Source of the DNA: Acidobacteriota bacterium
GTDB lineage: Bacteria > Acidobacteriota > Blastocatellia > Pyrinomonadales > Pyrinomonadaceae
DNA length: 64,000 bases
Direction: 5' to 3'
Assembly (NCBI GenBank): GCA_003222895.1
Contig: QHXI01000050.1
Location: 1-64,000, forward strand
A program made the position numbers and the translations under genes. Positions 41,876 through 50,071 of the stretch are shown in pieces. The stretch's first letter is position 1. Every line of letters begins with the position of its first letter. Under the pieces are notes generated by a model. That model saw only the letters and a list, made by a program, of their open reading frames with translations. It was not told the DNA's origin and ran no database searches.

Positions 41876-43378
41876 ATGTTTGCCTGCATTTATGACCGAA
41901 TTGTCTCTAAAACAGCTGCTACGGATTCTGAGAACGAAACTGGATTTTCGCCGCTTGTCGATCTGGCATTTACGTTTTCTCCGCTGGTTGAGCAAACCAA
42001 GGCGGACACGGTTGTGTTCGATGTTACTGGACAAGATTTGCTGTTTGGGACACACCCGAATGTTCTCGCCAATGAGTTGAATGCCCAGAACGATTCAGTG
42101 CGCAATGTCGCGGATGAAATTGCGCGTCGCGCGGCGAAACTAAATCTGAAAATTAATATCGCGATTGCGGCGAATCCCGACGCAGCGATTCACGCCGCGC
42201 GGTGCTGTAAAGGCACGACGATTATCGACGGCGATGACGTACTGTTACATCTTGCTCCTTTGTCGATTAGAAAGTTGGATTACTCACTGGCGCGAGTTGA
42301 AGCTGACCGCGCGGAAGAAATTCAAGCGACATTCGCGCTGTGGGGTGTGTGCACGTTTGGCGATCTGGCCCGGCTACCTTTGGCCGGCGTGGCAGAACGA
42401 TTGGGCCAGGATGGGGTGCGATTGCAAAAGCTTGCGCAAGGGAAGACTGATCGCCAAATACATTTGGTGCGGCCGCCAATCGGCTTTGAGCAATCGCTCG
42501 AATTAGAAGATCCGATCAGTGAACTCGAGCCGTTCTCGTTCATTCTGTCGCGTCTACTAAATCAGCTTTGCGCAAATTTGCATGAGTACGCGCTGGCCAC
42601 GAATGAGTTGCGGCTGCGACTGGTCACAGAGCGATGTTTAGAGTACCGACTTCAGTCGGGTATTTCTGCTGCCAATGAAAAAGACCCAACTGAAGTTGGT
42701 GTTCTAAACACCTGTGACCTTCACGAGCGCACAATCACTTTGCCGGTGCCGATGCGCGATCCAAAAACGCTCCTGCGTTTGCTCTTATTCGATATTGAGG
42801 CGCAACCGCCGTCTGCGCCGATCATAAAAGTCTCGATTAGCGCCCAGCCGGTGAAGCCGCGCGCGTCGCAAACCGGATTATTTATTCCGCTGGCGCCTGA
42901 GCCGGAGAAATTGGAAATCACCTTGGCGCGATTGGCGAAGTTGGTTGGCGGTGAAAATGTCGGCTCGCCGGAAAGTCTAGACGCGCACCGGCCTGATTCG
43001 TTTCGAATGAAGCGATTTAGGCTGGCGACTCAGCGAAAGAAATCACGGTCCAATCTGCAATCCGTAATTCGAAATCCGCAATCCGTCATGGGCTTCAGAA
43101 TGTTTCGACCAGCGTGGCGAGTTGATGTCGAAACTATCCAAGGGAAACCGACGCGGATTAGCGCCCGAGGACAAGCATCCACCAGGATTCGCGGACAGGT
43201 TGTTTGCGCCGCCGGGCCCTGGCGCGGGTCGGGCGACTGGTGGAGATCTGATGTGTGGGCGAGAGATGAATGGGACGTAGCGCTGGTTGATCCTAACGCA
43301 CGAGAAAGCAAAGTCATCTGTCGCATTTATCGCGATTTGACGAATGAGCAATGGTTCGTCGAAGGCATTTATGACTGA
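41876..43378 (+). CDS. imuB: ImuB, Y-family polymerase-like mutasome subunit
   Basis: 500 residues. N-terminal MFACIY is followed by a shortened palm region (LAFTFSPLVEQTKADTVVFDVTGQDLLFG), then a helix-hairpin part (WGVCTFGDLARLPLAGVAERLG) and a little-finger domain (about 205-330). The catalytic acidic residues of Y-family polymerases are not visible, as expected for ImuB. ImuB links DnaE2 to the sliding clamp. Two repeat-derived tracts are inserted in frame: residues about 254-278 (a 76-bp inverted repeat) and about 392-404 (NLQSVIRNPQSV). Confidence 0.88.
   Translation: MFACIYDRIVSKTAATDSENETGFSPLVDLAFTFSPLVEQTKADTVVFDVTGQDLLFGTHPNVLANELNAQNDSVRNVADEIARRAAKLNLKINIAIAANPDAAIHAARCCKGTTIIDGDDVLLHLAPLSIRKLDYSLARVEADRAEEIQATFALWGVCTFGDLARLPLAGVAERLGQDGVRLQKLAQGKTDRQIHLVRPPIGFEQSLELEDPISELEPFSFILSRLLNQLCANLHEYALATNELRLRLVTERCLEYRLQSGISAANEKDPTEVGVLNTCDLHERTITLPVPMRDPKTLLRLLLFDIEAQPPSAPIIKVSISAQPVKPRASQTGLFIPLAPEPEKLEITLARLAKLVGGENVGSPESLDAHRPDSFRMKRFRLATQRKKSRSNLQSVIRNPQSVMGFRMFRPAWRVDVETIQGKPTRISARGQASTRIRGQVVCAAGPWRGSGDWWRSDVWARDEWDVALVDPNARESKVICRIYRDLTNEQWFVEGIYD
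42635..42710. repeat. 76-bp inverted repeat inserted in frame in imuB
   Basis: 27-bp imperfect arms at 42635-42661 (TGTTTAGAGTACCGACTTCA...) and 42684-42710 (...TGAAGTTGGTGTTCTAAACA) match at about 22-24 positions. It looks like a small non-autonomous element. The reading frame is kept open across it. Confidence 0.8.
43050..43088. repeat. Short-word repeat tract in imuB
   Basis: Words AATCTGCAATCCG, TAATTCGAAATCCG and CAATCCG repeat. The encoded NLQSVIRNPQSV is absent from ordinary ImuB layouts. Confidence 0.6.
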
Positions 43379-43380
43379 AA

Positions 43381-43491
43381 GTCAGTAGTTAGTAGTCAGT
43401 AGTTAGTTGAAAAGGAAATGCACACTGGTATCAAAAATGAATCAAAACAAGAAGCGCAACTGCTTACTGCTCATCGCTCACTGCCCACTTA
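43381..43491. repeat. Short-word repeat element across the imuB-dnaE2 junction
   Basis: GTCAGTAGTTAGTAGTCAG words lie on the left. Words of the opposite sense (ACTGCTTACTGCTCATCG, CACTGCCC) lie on the right, inside the start of dnaE2. The element contains AAGGAAATG, that is, the dnaE2 ribosome-binding site and start codon. Confidence 0.6.
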
Positions 43492-46400
43492 TATAGAACT
43501 CCATGCGCGATCAGCATTCAGTTTTCTTCGCGGCGCAGCGACGCCGGAAGAATTAATCGCTGTGTGCTCCGAATTAAAGATGCCGGCGATGGCATTGCTT
43601 GATACTGATGGAATTTATGGCGCGGCGCGATTTCATCTGGCGGGCAAGAAGCTGAAGATCAAAGCGCACATTGGAGCGGAGATAACAGTTTCGAGTTTCA
43701 AGTTTCAAGTTTCAAGTTCGCAGCAGAGGAATGGCCATCGGAATTCAAAACTCAAAATTCACAATTCACAATCCGTATTCACCCTTCCGCTCCTCGTTCG
43801 TAATCGCGCGGGTTATCAAAACCTTTGCCGGCTGATCACCTTGATGAAGCTGCGCGTGCCGAAACATGCAAAGCCGGGCGAGTGTGCAGTGACTTTCGAT
43901 GAGTTGGCGAAGTACGCGGATGGGTTGGTTTGCTTGACTGGTGCAGATGATGGGCCGTTGTTCACAAATTGTTTAGGCGCGAGCGTTGCTAGTTCAAAAG
44001 GCGGGCAGCGCCCGCCGCTAAACTTTGGCGAAGCACAACAAACAGCTGAGAGGCTTGTCGACATTTTCGGCAGAGAGAACGTCTATGCTGAGCTGCAACG
44101 TCACTTCAATCGTAATGAAGAAGTACGCAATCACGCGGTGATCGACATGGCGCGGCGCTTGAAACTTTCGTTGTTGGCGACGAATGGAGTTTATTATGCC
44201 GCGCGCGCTCAGCGGCAAGTTGCCGACGTGTTCACCTGCATTCGCAATCATGTACGCCTGGAAACCGCCGGACGATTGCTGTCGATTAATTCAGAGCGGT
44301 TCGTGAAATCGCCGAAAGAGATGGCCGAATTGTTTGCTGATCTGCCGGAAGCGATCGCGAACACGGTCGAACTGTCTTCACGTCTGGATTTCACGCTGAA
44401 GGATCTCGGTTACGAATTTCCGAAGTATCCAGTGCCGCCGGGCGAGACGATGACTTCGTTTTTGCGCGCGCGAACTTATGAAGGCGCGCGTTTGCGTTAC
44501 GGCGGCAACGACGAATACGCGCGTGCAGAAAAACAGATCGAGCATGAATTGAAATTGATCGAGAAGTTGAAACTCGAAGGTTATTTTCTGATCGTTTGGG
44601 ACATCGTCGAGTTTTGTAAGCGACAAGGAATTTTGATTCAAGGGCGTGGATCGGCGGCGAACAGCGCCGTCTGCTATTCGCTTGGAATTACCGCGGTCGA
44701 TCCGGTGGGGATGGAACTTTTGTTCGAACGTTTTCTTTCCGAAGAACGTGGCGAATGGCCGGACATCGATCTCGATCTACCCAGCGGCGATCAGCGCGAG
44801 CGCGCTATTCAATATGTTTACGAGCGCTACGGAAAACTCGGTGCGGCAATGACGGCGAACGTGATCACTTATCGCGGTCGATCGGCTGCGCGTGAAGTCG
44901 GCAAGGTGCTTGGGTTTGATGAAGAGACGCTCGGGTGTTTATCAGGCTTTGTGCATACATGGGAATGGAAAGATCCGAAAGACACGACAGAACGTCAGTT
45001 CAAAGAAGCCGGTTTGGACTTGCGCGATCGACGCATCAAGAAATTTTTCCAGCTTTATCGCGCCGTGCAGGATCTGCCGCGTCACCTGGGCCAACATTCC
45101 GGCGGCATGGTGATTTGTCAGGGACAGCTTGATTCGGTGGTGCCGCTCGAGCCGGCGGCGATGCCGGGCCGCGTCGTCGTGCAATGGGACAAAGAAGATT
45201 GCGCCGATCTCGGAATCATCAAGGTCGATCTGCTCGGACTTGGCATGATGGCGGTGCTCGAAGAAACGATTCAAATCATTCGCGACGATTACACGGAAGA
45301 AGTTGATCTTGCGCATCTCCCGCAAGACGACCCCGCCGTTTATTCCGCGCTGCAACAAGCCGACACGATTGGCATGTTTCAGATTGAGAGCCGCGCACAG
45401 ATGTCTTGTCTTCCGCGGCTGCGTCCAGAAAGCTTTTACGACATCGTGGTGCAGGTGGCGATCATCCGGCCTGGTCCAATCGTCGGCAACATGGTCAATC
45501 CTTATTTAGAGCGACGACTGGGGCGCGCACCGGTGAAGTACGCGCATCCGGATCTGGAGCCGGTGCTAAAGCGGACGCTTGGCGTGCCTCTGTTTCAGGA
45601 ACAACTTTTAAAGATGGCGATGATCTGCGCGAACTTCACCGGCGGGGAAGCCGAAGAGTTGCGCCGCGCGATGGGCTTCAAACGATCAGAGCAACGAATG
45701 AAAGACATTGAAAGAAAACTACGGCGCGGAATGACAGAGAAGGGAATCACGGACCGAGTACAGGATGAGATCGTGGATCAGATTGCATCGTTCGCGCTTT
45801 ATGGTTTTCCCGAATCGCACGCGGCCAGCTTTGCCTTGATTGCTTACGCCAGCGCGTATCTCAAATGCCATTACCTGGCGGCATTCACAGCGGCGACGCT
45901 CAACAATCAACCGATGGGGTTCTATCAGCCATTTACGATCATTAAAGATGCGCAGCGCCATGGATTGAAAGTTCTTCCGGTTGATGTGACGCGATCGAAT
46001 TGGGAATGTGCTCTGGAAGACGGGAGTCAGGAGTCAGGAGTCAGGAGTAAGGAAGGCAGAGATCAAAGATCAGAGGTCAGAGGTCAGGAAAGCAGGGGGC
46101 AGGAGCCAGGAGCCAGGAGTTGGGGAAACACATCTGCCTCCCGACTCTCAGCTCCCGATCCCGCGCTTCGCTTGGGCTTGCTCTGTGTCAAAGGCTTGCG
46201 TGAAGAAGCGGGCCGCGCGATTGTGCGCGCGCGATCTGAGCAACCGTTTTCCAATCTCGATGATCTGCACCGGCGCGTGCCGGAGTTGAGAAAAGATGAA
46301 TTGCGAAAGTTGGCGGCAGTCGGGGCTTTGAATTTTATAGAGCAGGGGGTAGGGGATAGGGGGAAGGGTGTAGAAAGAAAAACTGACTTTGCATCCGACG

Positions 46401-46969
46401 CTAGTGCTGTCGAATTGAATCATCACACTAGTATCTCCCAACTCCCTAACATTCATCGTCGCGATGCGCTCTGGCAAGTCGAACGCGTTTCGCGCGAGCC
46501 GGGGCCGTTGTATGAAACTCTCGAAGAGACTGGCGGCTCGCCGCTTCAGTCGATGAGTGTGAATGAAAGATTGAATGCGGACTTACGCGGCACCGGCATT
46601 ACGATTGGCCGCCATCCGATGGCGCATCAACGGGCGTGGCTCAATACGATGAACGTAACGCGCGCAGGTGAATTAAAAAACATGCGAAATGGAATGTGGG
46701 TGAAAGTCGCAGGTTGGGTAATCGTGCGACAACGGCCCGGGACGGCTAAAGGGTTTGTATTTTTGAGCCTCGAAGACGAAACGGGAATCGCGAACATAAT
46801 CGTGACACCGCAACTTTTCGAAACCAATCGACAGCCACTCGTCAATTCCCCATTTCTGCTGATCGAAGGAGTCTTACAACATCAGGACAACGTCGTTTCA
46901 GTGAAAGCGAGACGCATCGAGCCGCTACAGATGAAAGTCGAAAGCGTCGGATCGCATGACTTTCATTAA
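43418..46969 (+). CDS. dnaE2: Error-prone DNA polymerase DnaE2
   Basis: 1183 residues; relatives are about 1050-1090. The PHP domain (YIELHARSAFSFLRGAATPEELI, about 24-330), the polymerase III alpha core with QGRGSAANSAVCYSLGI and WPDIDLDLPSGDQRE (catalytic aspartates), and a C-terminal OB fold (GMWVKVAGWVIVRQRPGTAKG) are all present. It makes damage-induced mutations with ImuA/ImuB. The extra length comes from repeat-derived, in-frame tracts: N-terminus (about 8-22), about 91-120, 194-203, 868-915 and 975-1011. None lies in the catalytic core. Confidence 0.94.
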   Translation: MHTGIKNESKQEAQLLTAHRSLPTYIELHARSAFSFLRGAATPEELIAVCSELKMPAMALLDTDGIYGAARFHLAGKKLKIKAHIGAEITVSSFKFQVSSSQQRNGHRNSKLKIHNSQSVFTLPLLVRNRAGYQNLCRLITLMKLRVPKHAKPGECAVTFDELAKYADGLVCLTGADDGPLFTNCLGASVASSKGGQRPPLNFGEAQQTAERLVDIFGRENVYAELQRHFNRNEEVRNHAVIDMARRLKLSLLATNGVYYAARAQRQVADVFTCIRNHVRLETAGRLLSINSERFVKSPKEMAELFADLPEAIANTVELSSRLDFTLKDLGYEFPKYPVPPGETMTSFLRARTYEGARLRYGGNDEYARAEKQIEHELKLIEKLKLEGYFLIVWDIVEFCKRQGILIQGRGSAANSAVCYSLGITAVDPVGMELLFERFLSEERGEWPDIDLDLPSGDQRERAIQYVYERYGKLGAAMTANVITYRGRSAAREVGKVLGFDEETLGCLSGFVHTWEWKDPKDTTERQFKEAGLDLRDRRIKKFFQLYRAVQDLPRHLGQHSGGMVICQGQLDSVVPLEPAAMPGRVVVQWDKEDCADLGIIKVDLLGLGMMAVLEETIQIIRDDYTEEVDLAHLPQDDPAVYSALQQADTIGMFQIESRAQMSCLPRLRPESFYDIVVQVAIIRPGPIVGNMVNPYLERRLGRAPVKYAHPDLEPVLKRTLGVPLFQEQLLKMAMICANFTGGEAEELRRAMGFKRSEQRMKDIERKLRRGMTEKGITDRVQDEIVDQIASFALYGFPESHAASFALIAYASAYLKCHYLAAFTAATLNNQPMGFYQPFTIIKDAQRHGLKVLPVDVTRSNWECALEDGSQESGVRSKEGRDQRSEVRGQESRGQEPGARSWGNTSASRLSAPDPALRLGLLCVKGLREEAGRAIVRARSEQPFSNLDDLHRRVPELRKDELRKLAAVGALNFIEQGVGDRGKGVERKTDFASDASAVELNHHTSISQLPNIHRRDALWQVERVSREPGPLYETLEETGGSPLQSMSVNERLNADLRGTGITIGRHPMAHQRAWLNTMNVTRAGELKNMRNGMWVKVAGWVIVRQRPGTAKGFVFLSLEDETGIANIIVTPQLFETNRQPLVNSPFLLIEGVLQHQDNVVSVKARRIEPLQMKVESVGSHDFH
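43688..43776. repeat. Short-word inverted tract in dnaE2 (first)
   Basis: AGTTTCAAGTTTCAAG words on the left, then ATTCAAAACTCAAAATTCAC words on the right. It encodes the low-complexity residues about 91-120 of the PHP domain. Confidence 0.7.
43997..44023. repeat. GCGGGCAG-type repeat in dnaE2
   Basis: GGCGGGCAGCGCCCGCC is an inverted pair followed by GCTAAAC. It encodes KGGQRPPLN in frame. Related words lie at 2524, 3791 and 46978. Confidence 0.65.
46021..46162. repeat. Short-word inverted tract in dnaE2 (second)
   Basis: GGGAGTCAGGAGTCAGG words on the left continue as AGAGGTCAG and GGAGCCAGG. The right end has the complement (CTCCCGACTCTCAGCTCCCG). It encodes about 48 polar residues rich in Arg, Gly, Ser and Glu. 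Confidence 0.75.
46341..46450. repeat. Short-word inverted tract in dnaE2 (third)
   Basis: GGGGGTAGGGGATAGG words on the left and CTCCCAACTCCCTAAC on the right. It encodes about 37 residues between C-terminal helices and the OB fold. Confidence 0.7.
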
Positions 46970-47005
46970 CGGAAGCCGGCGGGCAGTAGCTCGCCTCTAA
47001 ACGAA

Positions 47006-47029
47006 CAAAAAGGCGGGCCGAGGCCCGCC
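47006..47029 (-). terminator. Intrinsic terminator after the TPR gene
   Basis: Perfect 8-bp arms GGCGGGCC/GGCCCGCC (47012-47019 and 47022-47029) are followed on the minus strand by TTTTTG. It also lies 43 bp past the dnaE2 stop on the other strand, next to an inverted GGCGGGCAGTAGCTCGCC (46978-46995). Confidence 0.8.
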
Positions 47030-47055
47030 ATCTCAACAATCCGATTATGAATAAA

Positions 47056-48354
47056 TTACGGACGCTTACGTGTCGGCGGCTTAGCTGGGGTCTTTACAGG
47101 AACGACGTTCTCTGTGTTCTTCATTTCAGCCAGAATCGCCTTGGCGTCATTCTTGAACTTATGGTCATCCGGGGCCTTGTCGACGAAGTGCTGGAAATAA
47201 TTAGCCGCTTCCTGATACTTGGCTTTGTCACCGGTACTGTATAGCGCGAGTCCGGCGCCCAGGTTCGCGTCGGGATTGTCAGGGTTCGCGGCCAGAATTT
47301 TCTGGTATTCGGCGAACGCTTTGTCGCCGGCGCCGGCATCAAGCAGCATCTGCGCTAGATCAAGCTGGGCCTTTGATTTCTTGGCCGGATCTGTTTCCGC
47401 CGCAATGTATTCCTGGAAAGCAGTTGCACCGGCATCGGCCTGCGTCGGATCAACCTTGCTCACGTACAGACGCATCGCTTCGGCTCTGGCCGACAGCGCG
47501 AAATACTTGTTAGTCGTCTGCTGTTTCTGCTCGTTTGGATCAGTCGGTGTTGCTTGCTTCTTGACCATTTCAACCGCCTGATTTGCACTATCGGCCGCGG
47601 CTTTGAAATCAGCCTTCGCCGCGTCGACTCCCGACGCCTTTGCGGCATCGTCCTTTGACTGAATTGCCGCGTTGTATTTGTCGACCGCGCGCGCGCGTAA
47701 TGCAGCGGATTTATTTGTGAGTAGAGAAGAAATACCCGGGTGTTGAGGATCGACCGTCAAGCCTGAGTCATATTGCTTGATTGCCTCGTCATAGTTCTTA
47801 GCCATCAACGCGGCGTTGCCGTTCTTGAAAGCGTCAGCGACTACCTGATTAGAGTTCTCGATCTTCTTATTCTCGGTCTCGATCTCCACGTTCTTCTTCG
47901 CCATCTCGGCGGCTTTCGCTTTGTCGGCTGCACTATCGCCGCCGGCCTTTGCTGGCCCGCCGCTGTTGGCCGCGGCAATAGCCTCGTCGCGCGTCAGTTT
48001 CCGCCCATTACCGGGACCGACAGTGAGATCTATGGGAACATCACGACCAGCCTTCACGCCGCCCTGAGCCATTGGCCCGGCGCCGGGCGCGCTAACGGCG
48101 ACGACGTATGTGCCGACGTACGGTAGACCGGCAAAGATCCACTCGCCCTTCTTATCGGACTTGGTGTGAAAATCACCCCCTACATCGGTTCGATATACAT
48201 CGATGATTGCATTGGCGACCGGCGTAGCATTTCCATCAGCACCCATTAACTTCACACTGCCGCGAAGCTGACCCGTCTGAGCTGACGCGACCGACGCGCT
48301 AAAAAGCAAAACTGCCAGGGCGAGTATTGAGACGATCAAATAATGACGACGCAT
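47056..48354 (-). CDS. Secreted TPR protein with carboxypeptidase-regulatory-like domain
   Basis: Start ATG 48354 (MRRHYL) with GGAGGA upstream; the longer frame to 48471 is rejected. 432 residues. Signal peptide ends near ASA-Q. A beta-sandwich domain (about 28-110; LRGSVKLMGADGNATPVANAIIDVYRT, GEWIFAGLP) of the CarboxypepD-regulatory type is followed by an Ala/Lys-rich coiled region and TPR repeats (NGNAALMAKNYDEAIKQYDSGLTVDPQHPG; then GDKAFAEYQKILAANPDNPDANLGAGLALY and a third). Likely a periplasmic scaffold. Confidence 0.82.
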   Translation of the reverse strand: MRRHYLIVSILALAVLLFSASVASAQTGQLRGSVKLMGADGNATPVANAIIDVYRTDVGGDFHTKSDKKGEWIFAGLPYVGTYVVAVSAPGAGPMAQGGVKAGRDVPIDLTVGPGNGRKLTRDEAIAAANSGGPAKAGGDSAADKAKAAEMAKKNVEIETENKKIENSNQVVADAFKNGNAALMAKNYDEAIKQYDSGLTVDPQHPGISSLLTNKSAALRARAVDKYNAAIQSKDDAAKASGVDAAKADFKAAADSANQAVEMVKKQATPTDPNEQKQQTTNKYFALSARAEAMRLYVSKVDPTQADAGATAFQEYIAAETDPAKKSKAQLDLAQMLLDAGAGDKAFAEYQKILAANPDNPDANLGAGLALYSTGDKAKYQEAANYFQHFVDKAPDDHKFKNDAKAILAEMKNTENVVPVKTPAKPPTRKRP

Positions 48355-48463
48355 TGTATTCCTCCAAAAGTGTGGCTCAGTCGGGCCCGCAATAAGATGC
48401 GATGCGCTAACAGTAAGTTGTAGCTTTGAACCGGCTTTAAGGTAATCACCGCGCCGACCAGTG

Positions 48464-49201
48464 TCAAGCATACGGAATCGGGTCTTTCATGCCGGCTTCA
48501 GCAAAGGCGCGCAAACGCAGCGCGCACGAATCGCACCGGCCGCAAGCGCGCTCTTCCGCTTGATAGCATGACCAGGTTAAGTGTAAAGGCGCACCCAATT
48601 CAACGCCTCGTTTTACTATTTCTGATTTACGCAGAGATATGACGGGCGTCACAATTTCGATTCGGGTTTCGGGTTTCGTGCCAGTGTCAATGGTGCGCTG
48701 AAAAGCTGCGTAAAACTCAGGCCGGCAATCTGGATAGCCGGAGGAATCTTCCGCGACGGCGCCGATGTAAATCCGCTGCGCGCCAATCACCTCGGCCCAG
48801 CTAGCGGCGATCGAAAGCAGATGTGAATTGCGAAAAGGAACGTAACTGGTTGGGATTCCGCGCGAATTCAGGTTGGCTTCCGCGACTTCGATTGTTTGAT
48901 CGGTTAACGATGAGCCGCCGATTTGTTTAAGGTATTCAATCGAAGCAACCAACTGTCTGGCGACGCCGTAGTGGTCAGCCAGGTCTTCGAACGCACGCCG
49001 CTCACGGGCTTCGGTTCGTTGTGCATACGAGATATGAAGGAACGCGAGTTCTTCGTTCTCTTCCTTCGCGATCGCCGCGGTGACGCAGGAGTCCATGCCG
49101 CCGGAAACCAGGCAGACGGCTAACGATGAACGATGAAGTCGGAACGATGAATTCCGTTCAACTTCAGGTTCTTCGATGGCGGCTTCGTTACTCCCACCCA
49201 T
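48464..49201 (-). CDS. queC: 7-cyano-7-deazaguanine synthase QueC
   Basis: 245 residues from ATG 49201 (GTG 49213 possible). The PP-loop SGGMDSCVTA binds ATP. CYQAEERACGRCDSCALR holds the four zinc cysteines, and SRGIPTSYVPFRNSHLL fits QueC. It converts 7-carboxy-7-deazaguanine to preQ0, with queE upstream supplying the substrate. About the first 25 residues before LAVCLVSGG are encoded by a short-word repeat and have no counterpart in the family. No start codon is available nearer the core. Confidence 0.93.
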   Translation of the reverse strand: MGGSNEAAIEEPEVERNSSFRLHRSSLAVCLVSGGMDSCVTAAIAKEENEELAFLHISYAQRTEARERRAFEDLADHYGVARQLVASIEYLKQIGGSSLTDQTIEVAEANLNSRGIPTSYVPFRNSHLLSIAASWAEVIGAQRIYIGAVAEDSSGYPDCRPEFYAAFQRTIDTGTKPETRIEIVTPVISLRKSEIVKRGVELGAPLHLTWSCYQAEERACGRCDSCALRLRAFAEAGMKDPIPYA

Positions 49202-49258
49202 TTTTCCACTCACTCCCGCAGGCGCCGTTCATAGTTCATCATTCTGCATTCATAGTTG
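49121..49258. repeat. Short-word inverted-repeat element between queE and queC
   Basis: AACGATGAACGATGAAGTC and GGAACGATGAATTCC words on the left; complements TTCATAGTTCATCATTC and GCATTCATAG on the right. It spans the queC start and encodes its N-terminal extension. Confidence 0.65.
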
Positions 49259-49261
49259 TCT

Positions 49262-49906
49262 TTACACGCCGTGCACGTCCGGGCCCCAGATATATTTATG
49301 AAGCTGCAGTTGCATGCGAACGTTGAGGCCGCTTGCCGTGATCCAGTTCGCCAGCTCTTGCAATTCGATCAAGCCCCACGCCGGGGAAATCAAAATCGCC
49401 TTGGTGCTATGTTCCAGGTCGTATTCCGCAATCGTCTTTCTCGCGAATTCCCAATCACCGCGATCGGCCACGACGAACTTAACTTCATCGTGATCGGGCC
49501 GCAGCCGCTCGAGATTGCTTAAATCATTTCGTTCCGCTTCACCCGACGCCGGACACTTAATATCGAGGATGATCTTCGCGCGCGGATCGATTTCAGCGGT
49601 TGATACATAGCCTCCAGTTTCGATCAGCACTTCGTATCCTTCATCGCACAAGTACCGGATCAAATCGAACGCCTCGTGTTGGGCCAACGGCTCGCCCCCG
49701 GTGACTTGGACCAGCCTGCAATCAAACCTCCGCACGCGATCCATAATCGCCTCGATCGTGAAATGCTCGCCGCCGGTGAAGGTGTATTCACTGTCGCACC
49801 ACGTGCAGCGCATCGGGCAACCCGTCAATCTAATGAACGAGCACGGCCGCCCGGCATGCGTCGATTCTCCCTGAATCGAATGAAAAATTTCGGTAACGCG
49901 CAGCAC
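49262..49906 (-). CDS. queE: 7-carboxy-7-deazaguanine synthase QueE
   Basis: 214 residues. Radical SAM cysteines Cys30-x3-Cys34-x2-Cys37 (CPMRCTWC) have the usual spacing. N-terminal EIFHSIQGESTHAGRPCSF and VTGGEPL are family hallmarks. It makes CDG from carboxytetrahydropterin for queuosine or archaeosine-type deazapurines. Only queE and queC are here; queD, folE and queF are not in the window. Confidence 0.94.
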   Translation of the reverse strand: MLRVTEIFHSIQGESTHAGRPCSFIRLTGCPMRCTWCDSEYTFTGGEHFTIEAIMDRVRRFDCRLVQVTGGEPLAQHEAFDLIRYLCDEGYEVLIETGGYVSTAEIDPRAKIILDIKCPASGEAERNDLSNLERLRPDHDEVKFVVADRGDWEFARKTIAEYDLEHSTKAILISPAWGLIELQELANWITASGLNVRMQLQLHKYIWGPDVHGV

Positions 49907-50071
49907 GACACGATTTTAGATAGTACGGTTGCGATTGTCGATTGACGGAAAAATCGGCTTTTTCTCAGGCAGGTGAGCATCCGGCCGATCGTCGCTTCTC
50001 ATCAAACTCTGCGGTTTCATTTGCTAATCGACGCGCGGAGATCGTGATAGCATAGCGACGCATAAACTGAG

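Noticed and set aside
42267..42479. Overlapping minus-strand frames in imuB
   Set aside because: Shadows of the ImuB coding frame, with no domain content.
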